Source: DATBMY01 sp036554605
Lineage (GTDB): Bacteria > Acidobacteriota > Blastocatellia > UBA7656
Assembly: GCA_036554605.1 (NCBI GenBank)
Contig: DATBMY010000206.1
Span: 1 to 6,798 of the forward strand
DNA length: 6,798 bases
Direction: 5' to 3'
In this document: in pieces, positions 1 to 6,365 of the stretch
Position numbering within the stretch: the stretch's first letter is position 1
How the letters are laid out: each line of letters opens with the position of its first letter
Program-made: the position numbers and the translations under genes
Notes under the pieces: generated by a model
What the model was told of the DNA's origin: nothing
The model's input: the letters and a program-made list of their open reading frames with translations, nothing else
The model's database searches: none

Positions 1-14
1 CCGCGCAAAAGATA

Positions 15-323
15 ATGTGCGATGAGGGCGCCGAAACGCTCGATGCGGCGCGAGAAGACTGGTGGGTTGGACTTCGCGACGTGGAAGAGCTGGATTATGC
101 GGCCCAGGGCGGGGATTTCAAGACCGACGAGTCGACTTATAGAAAAGGTTTTGAGTCGGCGCTGCGCCCTGGCGCTCGCGGCAAAACGTATGATGAAGCG
201 GCCGAGTTCATTAGCAGTTGTTACGGCGAGCTGTGCAACGACCGGGCATTCCGTTGCGGTTACGAGCGCGGCCACAGTTATGACCGGCAGCTTCGCGATG
301 ACAGAAAGGAAGGAAAGCAATGA
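15..323 (+). CDS. Small acidic protein of unknown function, possibly cut at its 5' end by the window edge
   Basis: I do not recognise this 102-residue protein as a named family. It is hydrophilic and has no signal peptide or membrane segment in the visible part. Two similar short motifs stand out: YRKGFESAL near residues 42-50 and FRCGYERGHSY near 79-89. Between them lies KTYDEAAEFI. This tyrosine/glycine-rich 'GFE...GYERG' pattern resembles small uncharacterised proteins I associate with stress or envelope gene clusters, which is only an impression. The frame is open upstream of the ATG at 15 to the window edge, and only a weak AAAAGA precedes that ATG, so the true start may lie outside. Its TGA overlaps the next gene's ATG (ATGA at 320-323). 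That implies translational coupling and a shared job with the BON protein. Three cysteines (residues 2, 69, 74 region) are present, plus one in the second motif. Confidence 0.6.
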   Translation: MCDEGAETLDAAREDWWVGLRDVEELDYAAQGGDFKTDESTYRKGFESALRPGARGKTYDEAAEFISSCYGELCNDRAFRCGYERGHSYDRQLRDDRKEGKQ

Positions 324-1090
324 ACAAGAACCTGGCATTGATCAGCGGCATAGGCATCGGAGCGGGGCTGATGTACCTGCTCGACCCCGACAAAGGCAAC
401 CGCCGGCGCGCGCTCGCGCGCGATAAGATGGTCCATACTCTTCATAAGACGCGCGACGCCGTGGGCACGACTTCGCGCGATATGCAGAATCGCGCGCGAG
501 GAGTTGTCTCCACGATAGGCTCGCGGTTTTCCAGAGAAGATATACCCGATAACGTTTTAGTCGACCGCGTGCGCTCGAAGATGGGGCGCGTGGTTTCTCA
601 TCCGAGCGCCATAAACGTAAACGCGCGGCTCGGCCGCGTAACGCTGAGCGGCCCCGTTCTCAGCAGCGAGGTTAAGAGCCTGCTCAAGAACGTATCGTCG
701 GTGCGCGGCGTCCAGGGGATAGATAACCAGCTCGAAGTCCATAGCGAAGCTGGCAACATCCCCGAACTTCAGGGTGAATCACGGCGGCCGGGGGCGCGCT
801 TCGAGCTCTTTCAAGAAAACTGGTCGCCGACGGCGCGGCTGCTCGTAGGCTTAGCGGGGGGCGCGCTCGCCACCTACGGCGCATCGCGCAGAAGTCTGAT
901 GGGGCTGGCGCTGAGTTCAACGGGCCTGTGCATGATTACGCGCAGCGCTACCAACAAGGATATAAAAGAGGTCGTTCACATGCGCGGCGCAGGTTCGGAA
1001 GATAAGCCCAAGATGAATACCGCGGCCGATGCCGCATCTGGTAAAACGGAAGATAAGCAACAGACGGCGCGCCAGGGTTATAACCTGTGA
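320..1090 (+). CDS. BON-domain envelope protein with YtxH-like N-terminus and C-terminal DUF2892-like membrane hairpin
   Basis: This 256-residue protein has three parts. Residues 5-21 form a glycine-rich hydrophobic segment followed by LLDPDKGNRRRA (20-31), the pattern seen at the N-terminus of YtxH-like membrane-anchored proteins. Residues about 76-143 are a BON domain (VLVDRVRSKMG, then INVNARLGRVTLSGPV, then VRGVQGIDNQLEVH). BON domains occur in OsmY-type periplasmic proteins and are thought to bind membranes or ligands. Residues 168-210 (NWSPTARLLVGLAGGALATYG, then a second hydrophobic stretch) look like a DUF2892-type pair of short membrane helices. The tail is charged and probably disordered. 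The start is well supported by AGGAAGGA at 307-314, 5 nt before ATG. It is coupled to the small gene upstream. A role in envelope integrity or stress is inferred from the family; no enzyme function is visible. Confidence 0.85.
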   Translation: MNKNLALISGIGIGAGLMYLLDPDKGNRRRALARDKMVHTLHKTRDAVGTTSRDMQNRARGVVSTIGSRFSREDIPDNVLVDRVRSKMGRVVSHPSAINVNARLGRVTLSGPVLSSEVKSLLKNVSSVRGVQGIDNQLEVHSEAGNIPELQGESRRPGARFELFQENWSPTARLLVGLAGGALATYGASRRSLMGLALSSTGLCMITRSATNKDIKEVVHMRGAGSEDKPKMNTAADAASGKTEDKQQTARQGYNL

Positions 1091-1099
1091 GTATAATAA

Positions 1100-1126
1100 A
1101 CCGGTAGGGGCTCTGCCTCTACCGGT
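1100..1126 (+). terminator. Strong hairpin after the BON gene, possible terminator
   Basis: ACCGGTAG at 1100-1107 pairs with CTACCGGT at 1119-1126. The stem continues inward through one G-T pair and GGC/GCC, giving 12 bp around a three-base TCT loop. It begins 10 nt after the BON stop codon. The downstream side (CAGCTATCTTTATT) is only moderately T-rich, so it is not a textbook intrinsic terminator. A perfect TATAAT lies at 1092-1097 just before it, but I see no matching -35 box, so I do not call a promoter there. Its position at the end of the two-gene unit supports termination or 3'-end protection. Confidence 0.5.
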
Positions 1127-1228
1127 CAGCTATCTTTATTCATTGAGTAGCATTGACCAGTCCATAGCTCTCTGGCAGAGTCATTGCGCGTACTTACTAC
1201 CGGTTAGAAAAGATTGTGTGGTTTCGAT
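1127..1228 (+). promoter_or_regulatory. Leader region of the response-regulator gene
   Basis: This gap separates the BON unit from the receiver/permease unit and should hold the promoter for the latter. A TTGACC at 1153-1158 resembles a -35 box, but no good -10 box lies 16-18 nt downstream (CAGAGT region), so the promoter is not defined. CTACCGGT at 1197-1204 is a second exact copy of the right arm of the hairpin at 1100-1126. In a read-through transcript it could pair with the same left arm. No protein or structured RNA class is recognisable. Confidence 0.25.
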
Positions 1229-1618
1229 ATGGCTAAGAAGAACAAATCGAAGATACTTGTGATCGAGGACGATGAATTCTCACGCGATGCCCTGGCTCAC
1301 CTGCTATCCGCCGAAGGCTACGAGACGCTTTCGGCCAACGATGGCGAATCCGGACTTGCGAAGGCCCATGACGAACGGCCCGATATCATAATAGTCGATC
1401 TGGACTTGCCGGGGATTAACGGCAAGCAGGTCATAGAGACTATTCGAAGCGACGGCCCGCTTTGTGAGATCCCCATCCTTGTAGTCACGGGCGCGGAGGT
1501 GAAAGAGGCCGAGATAGCCGTCGAGGCCGGGGCCAATAGCTATCTTACAAAGCCGATAGAATTTGACCATCTCACCCTTGTGCTTTCCGACCTGAACGCG
1601 AGTTCGGTCGTGGCGTGA
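1229..1618 (+). CDS. Stand-alone response-regulator receiver (CheY-like) protein
   Basis: This 129-residue protein is a single receiver domain with no DNA-binding or enzymatic output domain. The acidic pair is D14-D15 in KILVIEDDE. The phospho-acceptor is D57 in IIIVDLDLPGINGK. The switch threonine is T87 in ILVVTGA and the conserved lysine is K108 in SYLTKPIEF. All key residues are present, so it should accept phosphate from a histidine kinase, which is not encoded in the window. I chose the ATG at 1229, just before the domain. A TTG at 1214 is in frame and would add five residues, but a good Shine-Dalgarno sequence is missing for both. The permease gene starts 15 nt after its stop, so the two are probably co-transcribed. 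The likely role is protein-protein signalling, as in CheY or Spo0F-type relays; its partner is unknown. Confidence 0.88.
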   Translation: MAKKNKSKILVIEDDEFSRDALAHLLSAEGYETLSANDGESGLAKAHDERPDIIIVDLDLPGINGKQVIETIRSDGPLCEIPILVVTGAEVKEAEIAVEAGANSYLTKPIEFDHLTLVLSDLNASSVVA

Positions 1619-1633
1619 TGCAATAAAGAGGCT

Positions 1634-3406
1634 ATGCAGATAGCGCTCGTTCTCATCCTGCTCGTCATCGCGATCGTCCTTTTTTCGCTAGAGTTCATCC
1701 CGCTCGACGTGGTTGCCCTGGCGGTGCTTTCGCTGCTGCTGATTACGGGCACGCTCGGGCCCGACGACGCGTTCGCGGGCTTCGGCAGCGATACGGTCGT
1801 CATGATAGCCGGGCTGTTTGTGATGACCGAAGCGCTCGTCAGGACGGGCATAGTCGACACGCTCGGCCGCAGGCTGCAACGCTACGGAGGGAGTAACCCC
1901 ATCCGGCTCGCGATAATGATTATGCTGGCGGTTTCGCTGCTCTCGGCCTTCATAAGCAATACGGCGGCCACCGCCGTATTCGTCCCGGCGGTCATAGGTC
2001 TCGCCCGTCGCGCGCGAATGTCGGCCTCGAAGCTTTTGATGCCGCTCGCTTTCGCCTCTATCCTCACAAGCAGCGTCACGCTGATATCGACTTCGACCAA
2101 CATCGTCATAAGCGGTCTTATGACGTCGCGGGGCATGGCCCCGATGGGCATGTTCGAGCTTGCGCCCGTAGGCATCCCCATCGCCATCGCGGGACTGCTC
2201 TACATGTTCACGCTCGGGATGAAGCTGCTTCCGGACAGGGCCGAAGAGAACATCGAGCAGGACTATCACCTGCGCGACTACCTGACGGAGCTGATAGTGC
2301 TGCCGGACTCGCCGCTGGCGGGCAAGTCGCTCAAAGAGTCGAAGCTCGGCAGCGACATGGATTTGACTTTGCTTGCCATCGTGCGAGAGGGCGGGCGAAA
2401 GATCGTGCCCCACGCCGGGGAGGTGCTTCAACCCGCGGACGTGCTGCTGGTGCGCGCCCGGGCCGAGGACATATTGCGCGTAAAAGACACGGCCGGGCTT
2501 GATATAAAACCTGACTTCAAGCTGCCCGAAGTAGCCGAGGGCGACGGCGCGCTGCAGTTCGTCGAAGCGATGATAATGCCGGGCTCGCACGTGCGGGGCA
2601 GGACGCTTAACGAGCTGCGCTTTCGCGAGCGTTTCGACCTGACTGTGCTTGCCATTAACCGACGCGGCCATACACTTCACTCGAAGCTGTCGGGCATCCC
2701 GCTCAGAATCGGCGACGTGGTGCTGTTACAGGGCAGCCCCGAAGGCGTGCGTCGGCTTATCGCCGCGGGCGACTTCGCGATACTGAGTGATGTCTCCGGC
2801 CTAAGACAGCGCTCGCCAAAAGCTAAATACGCCGTGGCGATATTTACCGTAGCCATCGCGCTCGGCACCTTCAAGCTGCTCCCGTTCGCGGCGGCCGTGG
2901 TCGTGGGCACGCTTGTCATGTTCCTGACCCGAGTGATCACTCCGCAAGAGGCCTACGACGCGGTCGAATGGCGCATACTGGTCTTGATCGGCGCGATGAT
3001 AGCCTTCGGCACGGCGATGGAAAAGACCGGCGCGGCAAGTTATCTCGCGCAGACGATAGTGAGCTTCGCCGGCCATTACGGCCCCGAGGTCATACTGGGC
3101 GCATTCTTTTTGCTGACGGTGATGTTGACGCAGCCCATGTCGAACCAGGCCGCCGCGCTAGTCCTGCTGCCCGTCGCCATAGAGACGGCGACCGCTTTGC
3201 AATTGAACCCGAGAAGCTTCGCAATGATGATAGCCGTCGCGGCAAGCTGCTCTTATTTGACCCCACTGGAACCTTCCTGCGTGCTTGTCTATGGGCCCGG
3301 CCGCTACCGGTTCATGGACTTCTTCAAGGTCGGCGCGCTGCTTACGATAGTAATATTCATACTCGCCATGTTCCTTGTCCCGATGCTCTGGCCGCTGAAG
3401 GGCTAG
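1634..3406 (+). CDS. SLC13/DASS-family permease with two internal TrkA-C (RCK-C) domains
   Basis: This 590-residue inner-membrane protein is a secondary transporter of the divalent anion/sodium symporter type. Such proteins move dicarboxylates, sulfate or similar anions; the substrate cannot be read from the sequence. The N-terminal membrane half (about 1-198) carries the SNT motif at 108-110 (FISNTAATAVFVP) and STSTN at 152-156. Two TrkA-C domains follow at about 212-290 and 305-388, each with the 'G-x-x-L-x-E...GD/AD-V-L-L' pattern. These are cytosolic ligand-sensing modules that may gate transport. The C-terminal membrane half (about 397-588) has SNQAA at 503-507 in place of the second SNT, and a PLEPSCVLVYGPGRYRF loop at 544-560. 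AAAGAGG at 1625-1631 lies only 2 nt before the ATG, an unusually tight spacing, but no better in-frame start exists after the upstream stop. Length matches SLC13-TrkA-C proteins. Confidence 0.9.
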   Translation: MQIALVLILLVIAIVLFSLEFIPLDVVALAVLSLLLITGTLGPDDAFAGFGSDTVVMIAGLFVMTEALVRTGIVDTLGRRLQRYGGSNPIRLAIMIMLAVSLLSAFISNTAATAVFVPAVIGLARRARMSASKLLMPLAFASILTSSVTLISTSTNIVISGLMTSRGMAPMGMFELAPVGIPIAIAGLLYMFTLGMKLLPDRAEENIEQDYHLRDYLTELIVLPDSPLAGKSLKESKLGSDMDLTLLAIVREGGRKIVPHAGEVLQPADVLLVRARAEDILRVKDTAGLDIKPDFKLPEVAEGDGALQFVEAMIMPGSHVRGRTLNELRFRERFDLTVLAINRRGHTLHSKLSGIPLRIGDVVLLQGSPEGVRRLIAAGDFAILSDVSGLRQRSPKAKYAVAIFTVAIALGTFKLLPFAAAVVVGTLVMFLTRVITPQEAYDAVEWRILVLIGAMIAFGTAMEKTGAASYLAQTIVSFAGHYGPEVILGAFFLLTVMLTQPMSNQAAALVLLPVAIETATALQLNPRSFAMMIAVAASCSYLTPLEPSCVLVYGPGRYRFMDFFKVGALLTIVIFILAMFLVPMLWPLKG

Positions 3407-3421
3407 GCGGGCGGTCGCCTA
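3404..3421 (+). terminator. Weak hairpin at the end of the permease gene
   Basis: TAGGCG at 3404-3409, which includes the permease stop codon, pairs with CGCCTA at 3416-3421 around a six-base loop. Only AACTTTG follows, so there is no T-run. It could be a weak or Rho-assisted 3' end, or chance in G+C-rich DNA. The next gene starts only 50 nt later, so read-through is likely. Confidence 0.2.
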
Positions 3422-3471
3422 ACTTTGACGCGCGAGCCGCGGCGGAAATAGAATGTTTAGCGGAATTCTTA

Positions 3472-4635
3472 ATGCGCACGATTACACTTCTTCTCATGAC
3501 GATACTTGCGGCTGCCGCGGCCGAGGCGGGCCAGTCCGCGCAAGCCGCACAGAAGCAACCGGCGGCTGAAGCGGGGGCCGTTTCATCTTCGCGGCTTGCG
3601 CTGCCAATCAAGAGGATGTGGCAACACCTGACCGACGAGGCGACGACCATTCGGCCCACGCTCGATGGGTCGCGCATATATTTGCCGCTTGCTGGCGGGC
3701 GCCTCTTTTGCCTCGACCGCGACACGGGCGCGCTCGTGTGGAGCGCGGAGCCGGGCGGGATAATAAGCTCGCCGGTCGTCGCGAGCGAGACGGCCCTTTA
3801 TGTAGCGACGCGCAGAGTATCGGCTGACGGGTCGGACTCCGGGGCATCGCTTCGCGCGCTCGATAAGACTACGGGGCTCACGCTCTGGGAGCGCGATTAC
3901 GAGCGCCCCTTCACATCTGCGATCACGCTCTCGGGTGAACGCATTTACGCGGGCAGCGCCGATGGCTCGCTCTACTCGATGGACTCGAAAGACGGTCGCG
4001 TGGTCTGGAAGGTCGCGACCCAGTCGATGGTTCGCGGGCGCGCGCTTATAACCGAGCAAGCCCTCTATTTCGGAAGCGACGACGGTGGCCTGCGAATAGT
4101 AGAGCCGGAGCGCGGCCAGCTTCTTTATAAGTATCAGACCGGCGGAGCCGTAAGAGGGCGTCCCGCGATTGACGATACCGCGATCTATTTCGGGTCGGGC
4201 GACGGCCATGTCTATTCGCTCGATCTGAAGAGTTTCAAATTGCGATGGCGCTCGCGCACGGGCGCCGCCATCGAAGCGTCGCCCGTAATTGTCGACGACC
4301 GGCTGCTGGTCGCCTCGTTCGATAATTTTATCTACGCGCTATCTCGCTCAAACGGCGACCGCGTCTGGAAACGCCGGCTCGAAAACCGCATCGCCGCCGA
4401 CCCCGTAGTCGACGGAGACGCCTCGATGATCGCGCCGCTCAGAGGCGATTACGTCGCGGTCTTCTTGAATTCCGACGGCCGGAGAGTAAACATCTACCAG
4501 CTTGAGCGCGAATACGAGATAGTCGCCGAGCCGGTTTTTTCGGGCGACTTGCTGCTGCTTTCCACAAACAAGGGATTGGTCGTAACGGCCGTCACGCACG
4601 CGGGCACGAGACGCGAGAACGCTGTAAAGAAATAG
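3472..4635 (+). CDS. Exported PQQ-like beta-propeller repeat protein (BamB-like fold)
   Basis: This 387-residue protein starts with a signal peptide (charged MRTI, hydrophobic core to about residue 17, Ala-rich cleavage region near 17-26). It has no cysteine there, so it is not a lipoprotein of the BamB type. The mature part is a run of propeller blades of the form 'IY-x-GS-x-DG-x-(L/V)-Y-x-(L/M)-D-x-x-x-G-x-x-x-W'. Clear blades lie near 66-91, 107-139, 157-179, 197-220, 237-260 and 277-300, with one or two divergent blades at 316-375. Blades such as YFGSGDGHVYSLD are typical of PQQ-like repeats, but the quinone-binding residues of true dehydrogenases are not evident, so a scaffold or binding role is more likely. 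I chose ATG 3472 because it gives the signal peptide; AGCGGA at 3459-3464 is a weak ribosome site. The same frame runs open upstream into the permease gene, but that part overlaps it and is not coding. Function is unknown. Confidence 0.85.
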   Translation: MRTITLLLMTILAAAAAEAGQSAQAAQKQPAAEAGAVSSSRLALPIKRMWQHLTDEATTIRPTLDGSRIYLPLAGGRLFCLDRDTGALVWSAEPGGIISSPVVASETALYVATRRVSADGSDSGASLRALDKTTGLTLWERDYERPFTSAITLSGERIYAGSADGSLYSMDSKDGRVVWKVATQSMVRGRALITEQALYFGSDDGGLRIVEPERGQLLYKYQTGGAVRGRPAIDDTAIYFGSGDGHVYSLDLKSFKLRWRSRTGAAIEASPVIVDDRLLVASFDNFIYALSRSNGDRVWKRRLENRIAADPVVDGDASMIAPLRGDYVAVFLNSDGRRVNIYQLEREYEIVAEPVFSGDLLLLSTNKGLVVTAVTHAGTRRENAVKK

Positions 4636-4645
4636 AGGCGATAAA

Positions 4646-4724
4646 AAGCCGCCGCAAAGACGGGGCGCGCGGGCATGCCTGGGGGCTCGGGCCCTTGCGC
4701 CCACACAAATCTTTGCGGCGGCTT
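4646..4724 (-). terminator. Large inverted repeat with 15-bp arms; terminator-like on the minus strand
   Basis: AAGCCGCCGCAAAGA at 4646-4660 is perfectly complementary to TCTTTGCGGCGGCTT at 4710-4724. The 49-nt loop holds a second nested stem (GGGCGC 4663-4668 with GCGCCC 4697-4702) and a self-complementary GGCATGCC at 4672-4679, so the whole may fold as a branched structure. Read on the minus strand, the stem ends in GGCTTTTTATC, giving a T-run right after the stem as in an intrinsic terminator. On the plus strand the run is A's before the stem, and only a loosely T-rich tract follows (TCTATATTTAG). It could therefore stop minus-strand transcripts before they enter the propeller gene, and perhaps work both ways. 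A loop this long is atypical for a terminator, so a repeat-element origin is also possible. Confidence 0.5.
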
Positions 4725-4746
4725 GCAGTCTATATTTAGTTTAAGA

Positions 4747-4807
4747 ACGCCGCGGCGCTGCCAGTGAGATAGCCATGTGTTTTATTCAAGTAGCAGCGCC
4801 GCGGCGT
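4747..4807. repeat. Second large inverted repeat, 15-bp perfect arms
   Basis: ACGCCGCGGCGCTGC at 4747-4761 is perfectly complementary to GCAGCGCCGCGGCGT at 4793-4807. The 31-nt loop is A+T-rich and contains TGTGTTTTATTCAAG. Neither side has a T-run, so it does not look like an intrinsic terminator. It starts 22 nt after the first large inverted repeat and has a different arm sequence, so the two are not copies of one element. Possible roles are an extra transcription barrier, an mRNA 3'-end stabiliser or a REP-like palindrome. Confidence 0.5.
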
Positions 4808-4980
4808 GGGGGTTCGCAAGAGCGCGGGGGCATTTCTAAAGGGGCTGGGGCGTAAGGAGGCGCGACATAATTGCGATCATTGCGTATTAAACTTTCAATA
4901 TCGCGGGGGCCTCTTTCCTATATTCAAGTCATGTACCACAGCGCACTCTATTCCCTTTTCAACTGATTGGTTGTAGAGAT

Positions 4981-5005
4981 TCGAAGAAATTTGATTTCGC
5001 TTCGA
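4981..5005. repeat. Small A+T-rich hairpin in the convergent gap
   Basis: TCGAAG at 4981-4986 pairs with CTTCGA at 5000-5005. Inside it AAAT (4987-4990) pairs with ATTT (4994-4997) around a TTG loop, leaving a two-base bulge (CG). It lies about 140 nt past the aminotransferase stop. No T-run follows on either strand. Function is unknown. Confidence 0.25.
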
Positions 5006-5141
5006 GAAGAGTCGAGCCGGCAAAACAAGGTCTTTAAGCCATAATGATGGAATTAATGCAGGCTATTTGCTCTATTTGACCGAGCGGGCGCGCGAGCGGT
5101 GACAACTATTGACCCTGCCCCGTAACAACGAGTGTCATCAA

Positions 5142-6353
5142 TCAGCCGCCCAGCACGCCGCACATCCTTCGTATGCCTTCGACTATATTCTCGGGCGATT
5201 CTTTCGAATAGGCGAGACGCAGAGTATTTGCGCCGCTCGCGTCGATAAAGAAGGGTTGGCCCGGCACGTAAGCGACGCCCTTTTCTATAGCCCGCGGAAG
5301 CGCCTCGGTCGCGTCACGTCCCTCGGGCAGCTCCACGAGGATGAAGAAGCCTCCAACGGGCGAAGTCCATCGCCAGCCCTCGGGCGCGAACTCTTCGAGC
5401 GCGCCGGTCATGGCCTGCTGTCGCTGCTTATAGAAATTGCGCAGGGCGGGCAGCCTGCCTTCGACCATCTCCGACCTCAGCGCCTCTACGACAATAGCCT
5501 GATCGAGCATGCTTGAAGAGAGGTCCGACCCCTCTTTGGCGATCTCGATCTTGAAGGCAATCTCCGAGGGCGCGCGCAGGTAGGCGAGGCGCAAGCCCGG
5601 CGCAAGCACTTTCGAAAATGATCCCAGGTATATCACACGATCGGGCTTGAGCGCCGCAAGTGGCGCGAGCCTCGACGACTCTTCGAAATAAAGATCGAAG
5701 TATGGATCATCTTCTATTATCAGCAGGTCTTGCTCGTCAGCTATATCGACGAGCGCGCGGCGGCGCTCCATTGCGAGCGTGACACCCGAAGGGTTTTGAA
5801 AATTCGGTATCGTGTAGATGCATTTGACGCGGCGGCCGCTGGCGCGAACGCGGTCGATCTTTTCGCGCAGGTCATCTATGAGGATGCCGCCTTCGTCCTG
5901 CCGGACTCCGACCATGTCGGCGCGCGAGTTATGCAAAGCTATGAGCCCGCCTATGTAGCTTGGCAGCTCGACCAGGGCGACGTCGCCCGGATCAAGGACG
6001 ACGCGCGCGGCAAGATCCAGCCCCTGCTGCGATCCCGTTGTAATAACGACTTCGGAGGGGCCAGCCGACTCGATGCCTCGCGCCCGCAGCATCGCCGCTA
6101 CTCTTTCGACAAGCCCGCTCTGGCCACGCGTGGGGCCGTACTGAAGCGCGAACTGGCCCCGCTCTCGTATGACGCGACCGGCTATTTCGGCAAGCTCTTC
6201 TACGGGAAATGTCTCGGCGGCGGGCGCGCCCGCCGCGAGCGAGATTATATCCTTGCGGCCGAGCATCTGTGTCAGCTTGCGTATTGCGTTCGGCTGCAAC
6301 GCTCGCCCGACCTCGGAGAGCAATTCTTCATATACGATTTTCGTTTGAGCCAT
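5142..6353 (-). CDS. PLP-dependent class I/II aminotransferase, LysN/2-aminoadipate type
   Basis: This 403-residue cytosolic enzyme belongs to fold-type I PLP aminotransferases of the group that includes LysN, 2-aminoadipate aminotransferases and the catalytic part of MocR regulators. It lacks a MocR DNA-binding domain. Visible landmarks are the N-terminal ALQPNAIRKLTQ region, QYGPTRGQSGL (71-81), TTGSQQGLDL (105-114), NFQNPSG with N187 (184-190), IEDDPYFDLYF with D215/D216 (213-223), and the PLP lysine K248 in YLGSFSKVLAPG (242-253). R255 follows in GLRLAY, and the carboxylate-binding R379 lies in TLRLAYS. All catalytic residues are intact and the length is normal. It likely transfers an amino group between an amino acid and 2-oxoglutarate; substrate choice cannot be read from sequence. 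The start ATG lies 12 nt after the stop of the DUF1573 gene, with only a weak ribosome site, so translational coupling is likely. Its terminator may be the inverted repeat at 4646-4724. Confidence 0.92.
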   Translation of the reverse strand: MAQTKIVYEELLSEVGRALQPNAIRKLTQMLGRKDIISLAAGAPAAETFPVEELAEIAGRVIRERGQFALQYGPTRGQSGLVERVAAMLRARGIESAGPSEVVITTGSQQGLDLAARVVLDPGDVALVELPSYIGGLIALHNSRADMVGVRQDEGGILIDDLREKIDRVRASGRRVKCIYTIPNFQNPSGVTLAMERRRALVDIADEQDLLIIEDDPYFDLYFEESSRLAPLAALKPDRVIYLGSFSKVLAPGLRLAYLRAPSEIAFKIEIAKEGSDLSSSMLDQAIVVEALRSEMVEGRLPALRNFYKQRQQAMTGALEEFAPEGWRWTSPVGGFFILVELPEGRDATEALPRAIEKGVAYVPGQPFFIDASGANTLRLAYSKESPENIVEGIRRMCGVLGG

Positions 6354-6365
6354 AAGATGAGCCGC

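Larger units (their letters stand above)
4636..5141. other. 506-nt non-coding gap between converging genes
   Basis: The propeller gene ends at its left side and the aminotransferase gene (minus strand) ends at its right side. The left third holds two large inverted repeats (listed separately). The rest (4808-5141) is more A+T-rich. It contains a small hairpin at 4981-5005, a nine-base direct repeat CGCGGGGGC (4823-4831 and 4902-4910), and two CGAGCGG copies 12 nt apart (5081-5087, 5093-5099). I see no tRNA, no recognisable riboswitch and no convincing protein-coding gene. The long 3' region for both neighbours could hide a small RNA or a decayed mobile element. Confidence 0.6.

Noticed and set aside
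1688..2680. A 330-codon open frame on the minus strand within the permease gene.
   Set aside because: Its product is rich in Arg, His and Gln with no domain, and the permease on the plus strand explains the sequence.
2968..3471. The upstream in-frame extension of the propeller gene, which would make a 555-residue protein.
   Set aside because: It overlaps the permease gene in another frame, its translation is Arg/Asp/Gly-rich with no domain, and the ATG at 3472 gives a proper signal peptide.
4808..4830. GGGGTTCGCAAG resembling a tRNA T-arm.
   Set aside because: The flanking bases do not form the 5-bp T stem, and no acceptor, D or anticodon arms are found around it.
4871..4966. A 31-codon frame starting at TTG 4871, 10 nt after a perfect AGGAGG (4855-4860), in the convergent gap.
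   Set aside because: The start codon is rare, the peptide has no recognisable feature, and codon choice does not resemble the neighbouring genes. One ribosome-site match in a G-rich tract is not enough.
5076..5114. Two TTGACC boxes (5076-5081 and 5109-5114) that could be -35 elements.
   Set aside because: No TATAAT-like box lies at the right spacing, and neither points to a gene on the plus strand.
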